Of a stretch of 40,566 bases of DNA, positions 31,401 through 40,324 are shown piece after piece. The first letter of the stretch is position 1. Every line of letters begins with the position of its first letter. The notes under the pieces are model-generated. The model worked only from the letters and a program-made list of their open reading frames with translations, was not told where the DNA came from and made no database searches. Where the stretch lies: assembly GCF_003144195.1 (NCBI RefSeq), contig NW_020290049.1, positions 83,209 through 123,774 of the forward strand, in the 5' to 3' direction. This DNA is from Ceraceosorus guamensis (taxonomy: Eukaryota > Basidiomycota > Exobasidiomycetes > Ceraceosorales > Ceraceosoraceae). The position numbers and the translations under genes were made by a program.

Positions 31401-33887
31401 TTCTGTCTCCACAGCCACGGACGTTGCTTTTGTCGAGCATGTGTTCCCCCTCCTTCAGGCCACCGCCGAGGACGACATGGACCCCAGTGACGAGGACAGC
31501 GGACCCCCACCAGATGACGGCACCGCCCCTCCCCTCCGTTTTGAAGCGCCAGTCGGGCTACCTACGCCTGCCACGACAAGCCCCGCGAGCTCTCCGGTCG
31601 ACGAACCCACTGGCGCAGAGCCCGCTACGGCCTCAGGAACTGGCACACCTCGCCGCTCGACGCGACGGGCACCGCCACCACGCCCTGCAGACGGGATGGT
31701 ACCTACTTTCCAACCACGAGGAAACGATCCCGATCACCTTGTCAGCTGCGCTGCTGTTGATCTTGGCGGCATCGACCACGGCTCGCTGGTGTATGGCCTC
31801 GCCACACACTTCGCAGTGGAAACCGACCCCAACAATTACCGTCAGGCCATGTCCTCACCCTCGTCCGCTCTCTGGAAAGCTGCCATGGACGCTGAACTCC
31901 AGGCACAGACTAAGGCGGCCACGTGGACTCCGGTACCTCGCCCAGACGGGGCACAGGTTATCCACTCGCAGTGGGTTTTCAAGACAAAGCGCAACGCACA
32001 GGGTGAAGTGGAGCGCCACAAAGCAAGGGTGGTCGCACGGGGAGATCAACAATCTGCTGACAGCGCCGAGACTTATGCACCGGTAGCCAGCATGAAAAGC
32101 TTTCGCCTGTTGTCCTCACTGGCTGTCCATTTTGGGTGGGAGCTCCACCAAACCGACTTCAACACCGCTTACCTGAATGCCGCACGCAGTGGACAGGCGG
32201 TCTACATGCACCCACCACTAGGCATGGATCTGGCTCCTGGCAGCGTACTGCGCATCGACAAAGCACTGTATGGTTTGCGTACATCGGCCCTGGACTGGTT
32301 CCAGTGCCTCAGTGACGCACTTGAAACCATCCACTTCCGTCGTTCGGTCATCGATCAATGCGTCTTCGTTTTCGCAAGCAGGATGGTGCACACGCATATC
32401 TTGCAATCCATGTAGACGATGCTCTTATCACCGGCTCCTCTGCAGCCGCCATAGCTGCCGTCAAAGCAGACTTGGGACGCTTCTTCAAGATCAAGGACAT
32501 CGGGCAAGCATCTCACTGCCTCGGCATGCAGTTCACCCGGTCGCCACAGGGCCTCCTTATCTCGCAACAGGCATACATACGCGATATTTCCAAACGTTTT
32601 CAGCAGTACAAGGGCACCCACTTGGGGACACCTCTCCCTGCGCACGTAACGTTCTCCCAACACGACGGAGAGCCAGTGAAAGAGCCGTATCTTCAGGTGC
32701 TTGGCTCGCTAATGTGGGTTATGATCGGGTCCCGCCTCGACATTGCCTACGCAGTGGGAGTTCTCAGCAGATACTCTTCGAACCCTGGCCCCGATCATTG
32801 GCAAGCCTTGCTTGGCATCCTTGAGTACGTCCGCGATACCGCAAACAGAGGCCTCTGGTACGCCGCGCGCCCCGGCACCACCCCGGCGCTCCAGCTCTAC
32901 TGTGATGCTGACTTTGCTGGCGACACGGACACCTCGCAAAGCACGTCCGGACACCTTGCGCAGCTCGGAGGCCACACTATCTCTTGGGTATCACAACGGC
33001 AAAAACGCGTATCGCGCTCCACAGTCGAGGCAGAATACATCAAACTCTCTGCGGCTGCGTCCACAGCCGTGCACCTACGCGAGCTACTTAGCGACATCGG
33101 CCTTGCGTATCTTGTAGCCTCGCCCACACCCCTCTTCTGCGACAATGAAGGAGCGGTCTCCAATGCAAAGAACGGCAAGAGCAGCTACCGCAATTGCCAC
33201 GTAAGGATTGACGAACACGTAGTGCGCGAGAGCGTGACTCGCAAAGAGTGCTCTGTGGTAGCTATCCGCACCAAAGAGCAGCTTGCCGACGTGTTCACCA
33301 AAGCCCTCGCACGCTCCACTCTGGACCAGCACATGCCCCGCATTGGGATCGTTGATCGTTCTCCGTAATCACATTCCCGATAGGTACATCCTCCTTAGAC
33401 ACTTTTCCCTAATTGCGAGACCATTGTTCCTACCCCTCTCGTTGTCCGAATGCCTCCTCCGTTCGCCATTTGCGGGGGAGTGTGACGCGCGCGCCGCGGC
33501 GCACGCATGCATGTACGCTACCGCGCTAGTAGAGCATCACTTGACTCAATACCATCATCATCGCTCTCTCATAGCGGCGCGCGCATGCATGTACGCTACC
33601 GCGCTAGTAGAGCATCACTTGACTCAATACCATCATCATCGCTCTCTCATACGCTACTCTTCCAAAGACGAGCTCAGCCCCGTAAGCGTATCGACCGGCC
33701 CTCGCGAACGGATCCGACAGATCGCAAGGACTCAGCTCGTGCGCACGGCAATTACCCCAGCTTGCCGCTCAAGCTGGTCATCGATTCAAAGCGCAGCAGC
33801 AGCCAAGAGGCAGCGCATACAGACGTGGACCAGCGAACTGGCGGGATCTTGATTTACAGGCGCAACATCGGAGACCTGCGTGGGTGA
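28477..33887 (+). CDS. Host gene interrupted by a Copia retrotransposon
   Basis: Host exons are 28477-28513, 28550-28644 and a last exon split by the element, 28859-28936 plus 33657-33887. Introns are 36 nt (GTGCGC to GATCAG) and 214 nt (GTGGGT to CTCATAG). The host parts total 146 residues in one frame. Exon 2 encodes a short Ala/Glu helix (SESLAEAQAAEEAEAQ). The last exon encodes ARLLATTQYSCIIEDDRSL before the insertion and LFQRRAQPRKRIDRPSRT after it, ending in IYRRNIGDLRG. Reading is open on both sides, and the element with its duplicated CGCTA accounts for the whole gap. The gene is therefore probably inactivated on this allele. The product is basic and of unknown function. The long second intron is the weakest part of the model. 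Confidence 0.6.
28932..28936. repeat. Target-site duplication, left copy (CGCTA)
   Basis: The five bases before the left LTR match 33652-33656 directly after the last LTR copy. Five-base duplications are usual for LTR retrotransposon insertion. Confidence 0.85.
28937..29029 (+). repeat. Left LTR, 93 bp
   Basis: Begins TGTGACGCGCGC and ends CTCTCATA. It differs from the right copy at 33481-33573 by one base that I can see. The length is short for a Copia LTR. Confidence 0.9.
29030..29043 (+). other. Primer-binding site, initiator tRNA-Met anticodon stem-loop
   Basis: GGTTATGAGCCCAT directly follows the left LTR. It is complementary to the anticodon stem-loop of initiator tRNA-Met (GGGCUCAUAACC) and not to a tRNA 3' end. 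Priming from a cleaved half of this tRNA is known in Drosophila copia and yeast Ty5. Confidence 0.8.
33466..33480 (+). other. Polypurine tract
   Basis: TTGCGGGGGAG ends immediately before the right LTR, in the position where plus-strand priming occurs in LTR retrotransposons. Confidence 0.75.
33481..33573 (+). repeat. Right LTR, 93 bp
   Basis: Same start and end as the left LTR. It is followed directly by a second, 5'-truncated LTR copy and not by host sequence. Confidence 0.9.
33574..33651 (+). repeat. Extra 5'-truncated LTR copy
   Basis: About 78 bases repeat the last four fifths of the LTR, from GCATGCATGTACGC to CTCTCATA. The target duplication CGCTA follows this copy, so the extra LTR belongs to the inserted unit. 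Confidence 0.85.
33652..33656. repeat. Target-site duplication, right copy (CGCTA)
   Basis: Matches 28932-28936. Host coding sequence resumes after it. Confidence 0.85.
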
Positions 33888-34111
33888 GTGTGATGCTCGA
33901 GGCCAAGATAGAGACTTGATGGGACACCAAGTAGCCATGTGGCGTCTCTATGGCACGTTCTAGCTATACGAGCTAGTGGCTGTTGCAAAGCCTTTGTGTG
34001 GCAACTTCGAGGCAGAACATACCCAGGGTATTTCTGTTCGCGGCTCTGGAGCTTCACTCACGCTGCCATGCCCTTCCTCTCGCTCCACTTTGATCTTGCT
34101 CAGCCTTCGCT

Positions 34112-34775
34112 ATGAACTCCAGCTCACAACAGAGCAGCATCGCGGAAGGCGCTACTGCGGCCGAGATGCGCGTTGTGTGTGCGGATGTCGCAAAGGCAGA
34201 TGGGGAAGGGAGCGCGGCTTTGCAGGAGGAGGGGGTCTCGGGCCAAGTGGATGTCGAGCAGGCGGCGAAAGAGCGCGAGAGTATGAACATCGAGGTGAGT
34301 CTACCGTTTGTTGAGTCGAGGAGTCTGTTCTTTATGAGAAGGTCTTGCTGACAGGGCTCCACACCGTGCTGTACTGTAGTTCCACGACGCGTGCGACGAC
34401 CTTTCTCAGGATGTCGATTGGTCTACCACCGACGACGACAGCGAGCTGAGCTTTGAGGACGCGGAGGTCGGTACGAATCAGCAATTCGCCGACAATGTGC
34501 TGGACCAAAGCCCGCCAGCTTATGAGGAATCGGAAGCGCTGTCATCCGATTCCGAAGACTCGATGACGGAATCTTTGTCGTCTGAGTCCAATTTTTGGCC
34601 GGAACTTGTCAGGCGTCTTATGCGCGACGTGAATCGGGAGGAAATCGGTAGGCAGCAAGCGGAGGAGCACGTCACAGCGCTGGAGGAGCAGCTCCGAGGC
34701 GCTGGACTCGTTCCAATTCCTCGACCCGCGTCGCAAGGGACTCTGGCTGAGCGCACCGCGGGTCGTCTGCAGTAA
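34112..34775 (+). CDS. Acidic serine-rich protein with PPAY motif and short coil
   Basis: Exon 1 is 34112-34294 and exon 2 is 34380-34775. The 85-nt intron starts GTGAGT, has GCTGACAG as a likely branch and ends TACTGTAG between codons; the product is 192 residues. Exon 1 is Ser/Ala/Glu-rich and helical (GQVDVEQAAKERESM). Exon 2 is strongly acidic (DVDWSTTDDDSELSFEDAE), then has SPPAYEE, a PPxY motif of the type bound by WW domains, then a second acidic-serine tract (SSDSEDSMTESLSSES). A short coil follows (residues about 150-175, EEHVTALEEQL). The tail is Pro-rich. A C/T-rich leader precedes the ATG. There is no signal peptide or membrane helix. No family is recognised. Confidence 0.83.
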
Positions 34776-34960
34776 GATGGTTGACATCAGTATTTGAACT
34801 TCGCCGATCGGTCTTCCATTTTCATTGTACAACGATTCGTGTTTAACGCAATTCATCATCGCGTCCGACGTCCAATGCTCAGGCTTCACGCTGAAAGTCT
34901 CGAGTCGAGGACTGCAAATGCCAAAGGGCGGTTCTGCTAGAGGCTTAGCTGATTCATGAG
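34776..34960. other. Intergenic sequence between tandem genes
   Basis: Short spacer between the 34112 and 34961 genes, which run in the same direction. No repeat or gene is seen. It must hold the end of one transcript and the promoter of the next. Confidence 0.4.
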
Positions 34961-36168
34961 ATGGCCAGCCAAGCTGTTGTCGGCAAGCGTCTCGATACGC
35001 TTTACAAATCGCGCACGACGCGACTTGCGAGTCACGTATGTGCGAACGCGCGCGCGCGGAGTCTGTGAGTGTTGGTTCGGGGTGGAGGTGTGCGTGTGCG
35101 TGTGCGTGTGCGTGTGCGTGTGCGTGTGGTGGCTCATGTGCCTGCCAAGACCCTGCGCGATAGACCCGCGCATCAAATTGTCCCGCGGTCATCGCGGACT
35201 AGCTAGTTTGGAAATCTCCGCGCGCGCGCGGCTTCCATGCATCAGCTATAGGCGGGTGCGCGGTGCGCGGGCGGGATTTTGCCGGCGGCACGAGCGAGCG
35301 CGCACGAGCCGCGGTGCGAAGAGGCGTGCGTGCTGCGTGGGCAGCGCGTCTTCTCTTCGTGACGGGTCCTCCGTCGGAGAATGAAGGACTCATCGCAAAA
35401 AATCGCGAGCTTAGGGTCCAGTACGATCAGGTGGACAGGGAGGCGGACCTGCACGTAGGGCAGCTAATGGATCTAACCATCAAGGTCGATGAGCTGGAGG
35501 AAGAGAAGGGAAAAGCCTTGGCGGACAACGTCGAGCTGGAGGAGAAGCTGGCCAGCAGTAACGAAGCAATGGACAGCCTGAAGAAGGAAGTCTGGAGGCT
35601 CAGAGAGGAGAATGCAGCTGGACTTGCGAGAGACTTTGAAGCTGTAGAGACTCTCGAGCGGGAGCGTCAAGACGCCGAGGAGGACAAGGCCGAGCTTGCA
35701 GAGCACATTGCTCAGCTGGCCGCGATCAAGCAGCGTGATGATGCAGCGATCGCGGAGCTGAAGGCCAAAGTGCAGCGGCTCGAGCAGACTTCTACCAGGG
35801 CTCAGTTGGTTTCCAGTGGCGCGCGCACCACTACCTTGCCTTCCCGCAAACATTTGCCGCAGCAGCGATCTGCACCTCTTGCTCGCGTGCTGCCGGCGAG
35901 CAATGCTCCGCAGCCTCAACGTCAACGACCATCGGCTCTCTCTCGCATTATGCAGTTAAGTGACGACGCTGGCGACAGCAGCTCAATGCGCTCGCACGAG
36001 GGCAACACATACACTGCCGGTCCGCGCTCGCACAGCTGGTTCAAGTGGACCAACAGTGGACTGCGCATTCTGCATGGCTCGCCCAACTCTTCCGGGGCCA
36101 TTTCAGTGACGGCAAACGAGGACGACTTTGCGGGACCCGATTCCGACTATTCGAGCAGCCTCGAGTGA
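34961..36168 (+). CDS. Coiled-coil protein, two exons
   Basis: Exon 1 is 34961-35035 (25 codons, MASQAVVGKRLDT start) ending at a GTATGT donor. Exon 2 is 35380-36168, after an acceptor with a CGTGACGG branch and CCGTCGGAG. The joined product is 287 residues. Exon 2 has no in-frame ATG near its beginning, so an upstream exon is required. The coil covers residues about 15-185 (NRELRVQYDQVDREADLH, VDELEEEKGKALADNVE and KAKVQRLEQ). The C-terminal third is Ser/Pro/Arg-rich and ends in an acidic-serine patch (GPDSDYSSSLE). The 344-nt intron is unusual here and holds two CG runs and a GTGTGC microsatellite. No membrane segment. No family is recognised. Confidence 0.73.
35088..35128. repeat. GTGTGC microsatellite
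   Basis: Six or seven perfect GTGTGC units inside the intron of the 34961 gene. Two CG-rich runs flank it (35047-35059 and 35219-35230). Confidence 0.85.
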
Positions 36169-37499
36169 ACGAGTCGCCTTGGCGCTCATTCGATGACGAA
36201 GGAGCACACGCTTCGAAGTGAAAGCACCTCGACCTCTCTACCATCCAACCGAAACCGCTCGCACTATCCGCAGGCCGCAGACGAGGCCTTTAAGTCTCGT
36301 CCAATTTTTCCCTCCAACCACTCGCCGAGCGCGACACCCTGCCTCTTCTCTCACAGGTGCATTTCTTCTCTCAAAATTTCTCTACGAATCACGACGGTGG
36401 ACCTCGACACCTACTTTTCACAATTTGCCATCATCGAGATCACGACGGTACGGAAACAAACACGCATCCGACTTGGACCAGCGTGCTGCGCTTTTGCTCT
36501 TTCCGCAACGTTTTTGCGACCACTGATACGATTGCAGAATAGAGCGAATGGCATGCTGTTCTGTAAAGAATCAACTGCGATTCTCGCTCGCGACTACCAC
36601 GCTGCTTGATGCTCGTGATTAACACCATTCGAAAGGGACACCTTGTGCAGGTGCGTTGGATTTTCCGGATCATCAAGACTGCCTTGCGCTTGCCATTCTA
36701 GCATTCGGCATTGTCACTTATCCGTGCGTCAGCTCTCTGGTGCTCCTTGTTGTGCTGCCATCCTCTCGGAGACAGGCCATCTGAAGGAACGGCTTGGATA
36801 GTTTGTCTTTTGGCCGGTCTATAGTCTTCTCCGAAAGAAGGGCGTGGGAATCCGTGCGCGAATGATGAGAGAGGAGCGCGCGAAGACTGCTGCGAGAAAA
36901 AAAAGAGATTGACGGAATCCACGCTGAGCCTGCAGCTGAAACGAAGAGGGTCAAGGAGATTCGTGCTGCGAGAAGCAATTAGTATCAGACAGCTGCGATG
37001 GTGAATTTGGAGCCCTACCCCTTTGCCTCTCGTGGCAATGTGTGAGCGAGAAACTTACGATCGGATCTGTTTCACCGCAAGCAAATCACAGAGTCCTAAC
37101 CTTGGTGAAAGGGCTCCAGCGGTGCGAAATTCAAGGTGCAGCTGAAGAGTGTTCAGTGAAGGTGTTCGAAGAACACAACACATAGCTTGCGCGCTAGCTT
37201 GAACTTAGGATCCATGCAGAGCAGACCGAGCACAAGCTCGAGTTGCAGAAGGCTGCGGGTCTTAGACGACGCTAGGTCGTCAAGTCAAGTGGATCAACAC
37301 CGAGGTTGGTGGCGGAAAAGATTGGCCATACGGAGTGTTCAAGGCAAGGTGTGCCAGGTGGCTAGATGCTGAGCTGAGAGGGACATCTCATGAGTAGACC
37401 CCAGCTTGGACAGGAGATTGCAGCCTGGTCGTGAATGGGAGGCGCTCTGCTGCTTAATCTGACAAGCAGGAAGCTCGAGTCACCCTTTTGAAGACCCAT
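36169..37499. other. Intergenic region, change of base texture
   Basis: The first 400 bases are C/T-rich and resemble untranslated sequence. Beyond about 36600 the sequence becomes less GC-rich and loses the CGCG-type words of the rest of the window. The open frames are under 80 codons. No gene is supported. An A-run lies near 36897-36904. Confidence 0.4.
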
Positions 37500-38000
37500 C
37501 TCATCCTCCTCTTTCTTCTACACCGTCTTTTGGGTTCTTGAACCTCCTCTTGCACATGTTGCACCTTGCCCTTGGCGCGATGCAGAAAGAGAAGATCAGT
37601 GCAAGTGATTGTAGCTTCACCCTGCTGCTTGAAAGCTGGCAGTTGCTTGCGCTTTTTCGTTGTGCTCCTCCTCTCCTTGCTGAGCTCATTTCTGATTGTG
37701 CTGGCCTGGCCTTGAGAAGGCTGAAGGTGTGCTCAGAGTCCTTTGTTCTCTCTCATGCGTGCCGCACATGATTGACAGACTTATGTTGCCAAAGTCCTTC
37801 AGTCTGAGGGTCTGAAGCTTGCTGCAGGGAGTGCTGACCATCAAAGACTCTGCTTTGCTCTTGCTATTGTAGCGCTCTTGGACTACAGACGTCATTTGGC
37901 TCTTGAACCTCAAGATCCTTTTCAAGTTTTGTATCTTGCCCTGAGCATGGCACAGAACTAGCAGATGAATGCAAGGATTAGGGTCACCTCAATCAAGACA
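37500..38000 (-). pseudogene. Two degraded copies of a coiled-coil exon
   Basis: On the minus strand, 37925-37686 reads GKIQNLKRILRFKSQM and continues to a stop. The part near 37620-37510 has a second, more decayed version of the same text (AKGKVQHVQEEVQEP in another frame). Both resemble the part of the 39390 gene that reads AQGNLQRMENEISL, and the DNA word TTGCCCTGAGCAT is shared. I read them as old fragments of relatives of that gene. A GTGAGT at about 38018 on the minus strand, with an acceptor CTGCTAG near 37970, suggests they once had introns. Confidence 0.35.
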
Positions 38001-38242
38001 GCAAGCATATGAGTCCCACTCACCATCAACTGTCCCAAGAACCCTGGCGTTATCACAGCTGAGTAGCCTCAAGTGAGCAAAGCAAAGAGAAGTTGGAGCA
38101 TTTGCAGTCGCCAATGCATGGCCGCAAAAGCCAGCCCGACAGTGAGTACAGTGTACATACCAAAGTTGATTGCGTTCACGACCTTCAGCTTGTTCCTTGT
38201 GCTCTTGAGCTCACGTGCCAAGAGAGCAAAGTTTCTGGCCTG

Positions 38243-38521
38243 TGTCTCTTGCTCTTTTGAGATTTCTGCATTCTTACGGTCGGCGTCTGACCTAAGACCT
38301 TGCTCTCTGTTGAGATCGGCCCTGATGGTCTCCACCTGACTTTGGGAAAGGTGGCATTGTCCTCGCAGCTCTTGGACTTCTCCGCTGCTTGCTGCGTGTG
38401 CGCGACAAGCTTCATCCATGTTGTCTCGAAGGCCGCGAGCCTGAACCTGCATTCCTTTGTGAAGAGACTCTGAGACCAAGCACTTGCTCTTCCAGTCCTC
38501 TGCTTTGCGCTTCCAAGCGTC
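38243..38521. repeat. Segmental duplication, copy 1 (about 279 bp)
   Basis: Nearly identical to 38820-39096, in the same orientation. Both encode the coil segment that includes WKSKCLVSESLHKGM on the minus strand. A 51-bp repeat array lies between the copies. Confidence 0.85.
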
Positions 38522-38588
38522 TGGAAGTTCTTGGACTTCTGCCTCAAGGTCTTCACTGAGAGTGTTCTGCTCGCGTAAAGAGCTCCCC

Positions 38589-38820
38589 AAGCTCTGTACC
38601 CTAGCTTCAAGCGCGCTGGAGGCGCGTACGGCCTTCTCCAAGCTCTGTACCCTAGCTTCGCTGGAGGCGCGTACGGCCTTCTCCAAGCTCTGTACCCTAG
38701 CTTCAAGTGCGCTGGAGGCGCGTACGGCCTTCTCCAAGGTCTTCACCCTAACTTCAAGTGCGCTGGAGTCGCGTACGGTCTTCTCCAAGGTCTTCACCCT
38801 AGCTTCCAGCGCGCTGGAGT
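38589..38820. repeat. 51-bp coding tandem repeat
   Basis: Units start at 38589, 38640, 38685, 38736 and 38787. Most are 51 bp, one is 45 bp and the last is partial. All lengths are multiples of three. On the minus strand each encodes a 17-residue coil unit (KAVRASSALEARVQSLE type). Confidence 0.85.
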
Positions 38821-39096
38821 CTCTTGCTCTTTCGAGATTTCTGCCTTCTTACGGTCGGCGTTGGACCTGAGACCTTGCTCTCTGTTGAGATTGGCCCTGA
38901 TGGTCTCCACCTGACTTTGGGAAAGGTGGCATTGTCCTCGCAGCTCTTGGACTTCTCTGCTGCTTGCTGCGTGTGCGCGACAAGCTTCATCCATGTCGTC
39001 TCAAAGGCCGCGAGCCTGAACCTGCATTCCTTTGTGAAGAGACTCCGAGACCAAGCACTTGCTCTTCCAGTCCTCTGCTTTGCGCTTCCAAGCGTC
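38820..39096. repeat. Segmental duplication, copy 2 (about 277 bp)
   Basis: Second copy of 38243-38521. Only scattered single-base differences are seen, one of which makes a stop codon in the minus-strand gene. Confidence 0.85.
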
Positions 39097-39390
39097 GCGC
39101 TCCTGCGTCGAGGTGGTCAAGAGGCTCTTTGTCAAGGAGATCTCGTTCTCCATGCGCTGCAAGTTGCCCTGAGCATAACTTCGGGCGAAAGAAGAGATGC
39201 GGGTGTTGATCCCCTTTACCTCTTTCCTCAAAGCTGTCAAGGTTTTTTGCGGGAGTGAAATTGCGCTAGTAGCCATGGTGTCGGGCTCAAAGAAAAATTG
39301 CGCGTAGTTGGAAGGGTTGAAGAGAGTTGGACCATGCGGCGTCAGTGTGTGGTCACCAAACGTGATGCTCATACTTGAGCTTGTTGGCAT

Positions 39391-39790
39391 ATGAGTGCAG
39401 ACTGGAAAGCAGGACCATGCAGTGCTGGTGCAGAAAATAGAGCGCTACCTTGTCAAACCAAGGACTGCTAAATGTTCTGGGTTGCAGGGTGACCCTTGAG
39501 CACGCTCACAATGAGGTGGAATTCTCTAGCTCACCTTGTGGCCTGCTGCTTTGCTGCACAGTATTGTTGAAGCCAGAGGTGGACTTCACAGCACACCAGA
39601 GCTTGGAAGTATTGCCACAGCTAAGCACAACAATGTCTGGTTCAAATTGCGCCGCAGAGCATAGTCTACAAGGCCTCAATGTGCCTGTAGCTTCAGGATT
39701 GTGACACCAAAAGAGCCTCCAGCGCTCTGCCAACTGTCCCCATGGTCATTCCTGGGTAGCTACAAGAATGTCTGGCCTTGCTCTTGCCAA
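39391..39790. other. Intergenic region, nothing firm
   Basis: The sequence has the same less GC-rich texture as 37.5-38 kb. Short frames are open on both strands (39450-39704 plus, 39506-39733 minus) without supporting signals. Confidence 0.4.
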
Positions 39791-40036
39791 TCAGCTGGGC
39801 CATTGCCTTTTGCTGCTTGGGCTTGTCCTTGTGAAGATGTTTGACCTTGCTTGCAAGTCAGTCTTGATCTTTGAGGCAAGTTCATGAGCTGATATCTCTT
39901 GCAGCTTCCTCTTGAGCTCCTTGATAGCAACATTGAGTCTGTGAAACATGCGCAGGATGGCAATCTGAAGAAGCCCGCCATGATAGCTACATCCAAAACA
40001 AAGCAAAGCTAATGCTGAAAAGAGCAGGGAAGTCAT
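39791..40036 (-). CDS. Candidate small membrane-anchored protein
   Basis: The minus-strand ATG at 40036 opens 81 residues. It starts with a hydrophobic segment (TSLLFSALALLCFGC, then GGLLQIAILRMF) that could be a signal anchor. A short charged helix follows (RLNVAIKELKRKLQEISAHE), then a basic tail. The frame is also open upstream to 40180, but that part looks like leader. Its size and the anchor-plus-helix layout recall the larger minus-strand genes. It could be one exon of a longer gene. Confidence 0.38.
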   Translation of the reverse strand: MTSLLFSALALLCFGCSYHGGLLQIAILRMFHRLNVAIKELKRKLQEISAHELASKIKTDLQARSNIFTRTSPSSKRQWPS

Positions 40037-40324
40037 TGTCTGTATGGTGTGTGGAGAGAGAAGTGAGGAAGCTGAAGATGGTCTGCCACGGTATCTCAAG
40101 TGTAAAATAAGGTTTAGTAGAAGAAGAGGCATCGTTTTAGCAACCTTTGCTTGTGCCAGTGTGCAAGCATCACTTGACACTACAAGTAAGTTCGAAGGGG
40201 ATCAAAGGAGTCTAGCGCGACACTGCGGAAAAGGGAAGGAACAGGGAGAAATGGCAGCTCCTCGATGAAGACCCCTCGGCAGGAAGGTCGGGACAGGGAT
40301 CCTGAAGGTTCGCTCTTGATGATT
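40037..40324. other. Short intergenic region
   Basis: Between the small candidate gene and the stop codon of the gene entering from the right edge. No repeat or other signal is seen. Confidence 0.4.

Larger units (their letters stand above)
28937..33651 (+). mobile_element. Ty1/Copia LTR retrotransposon
   Basis: A complete-length element of about 4.7 kb between 93-bp LTRs. The parts run in Copia order: gag (from about 29129) with a CCHC-like zinc knuckle near 29871-29909; aspartic protease with DSGA near 30160; integrase with a His/Cys zinc region (about 30580-30720) and catalytic core (about 30760-31290); reverse transcriptase (about 31830-32560); and RNase H (about 32890-33300). Integrase before reverse transcriptase defines the Copia superfamily. 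It has about two breaks in its reading frames as assembled, so it is probably not active alone. Near-identical LTRs, an exact target duplication and an open host exon around it point to a young insertion. Its 3' end carries an additional partial LTR. Confidence 0.96.
38069..39390 (-). pseudogene. Coiled-coil gene with membrane tail, internally duplicated and probably broken
   Basis: On the minus strand the ATG at 39390 starts a protein with a polar head (SSMSITFGDHTLTPHG), then a coil (ALRKEVKGINTRISSFARS). It reaches a TGA at 39000-38998, where the duplicate copy has CGA. The frame resumes (38994-38794) and then shifts by one base at a duplication junction near 38818. The downstream frame (38797-38069) encodes 17-residue repeats (TLEKAVRASSALEARV), a second copy of the coil, and a C-terminal membrane helix (INFGMYTVLTVGLAFAAMHW). 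Coil plus membrane tail matches the architecture of the 19420 gene. Either the gene is a recent pseudogene or an intron I have not identified removes the damaged part. No named family is recognised. Confidence 0.55.
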
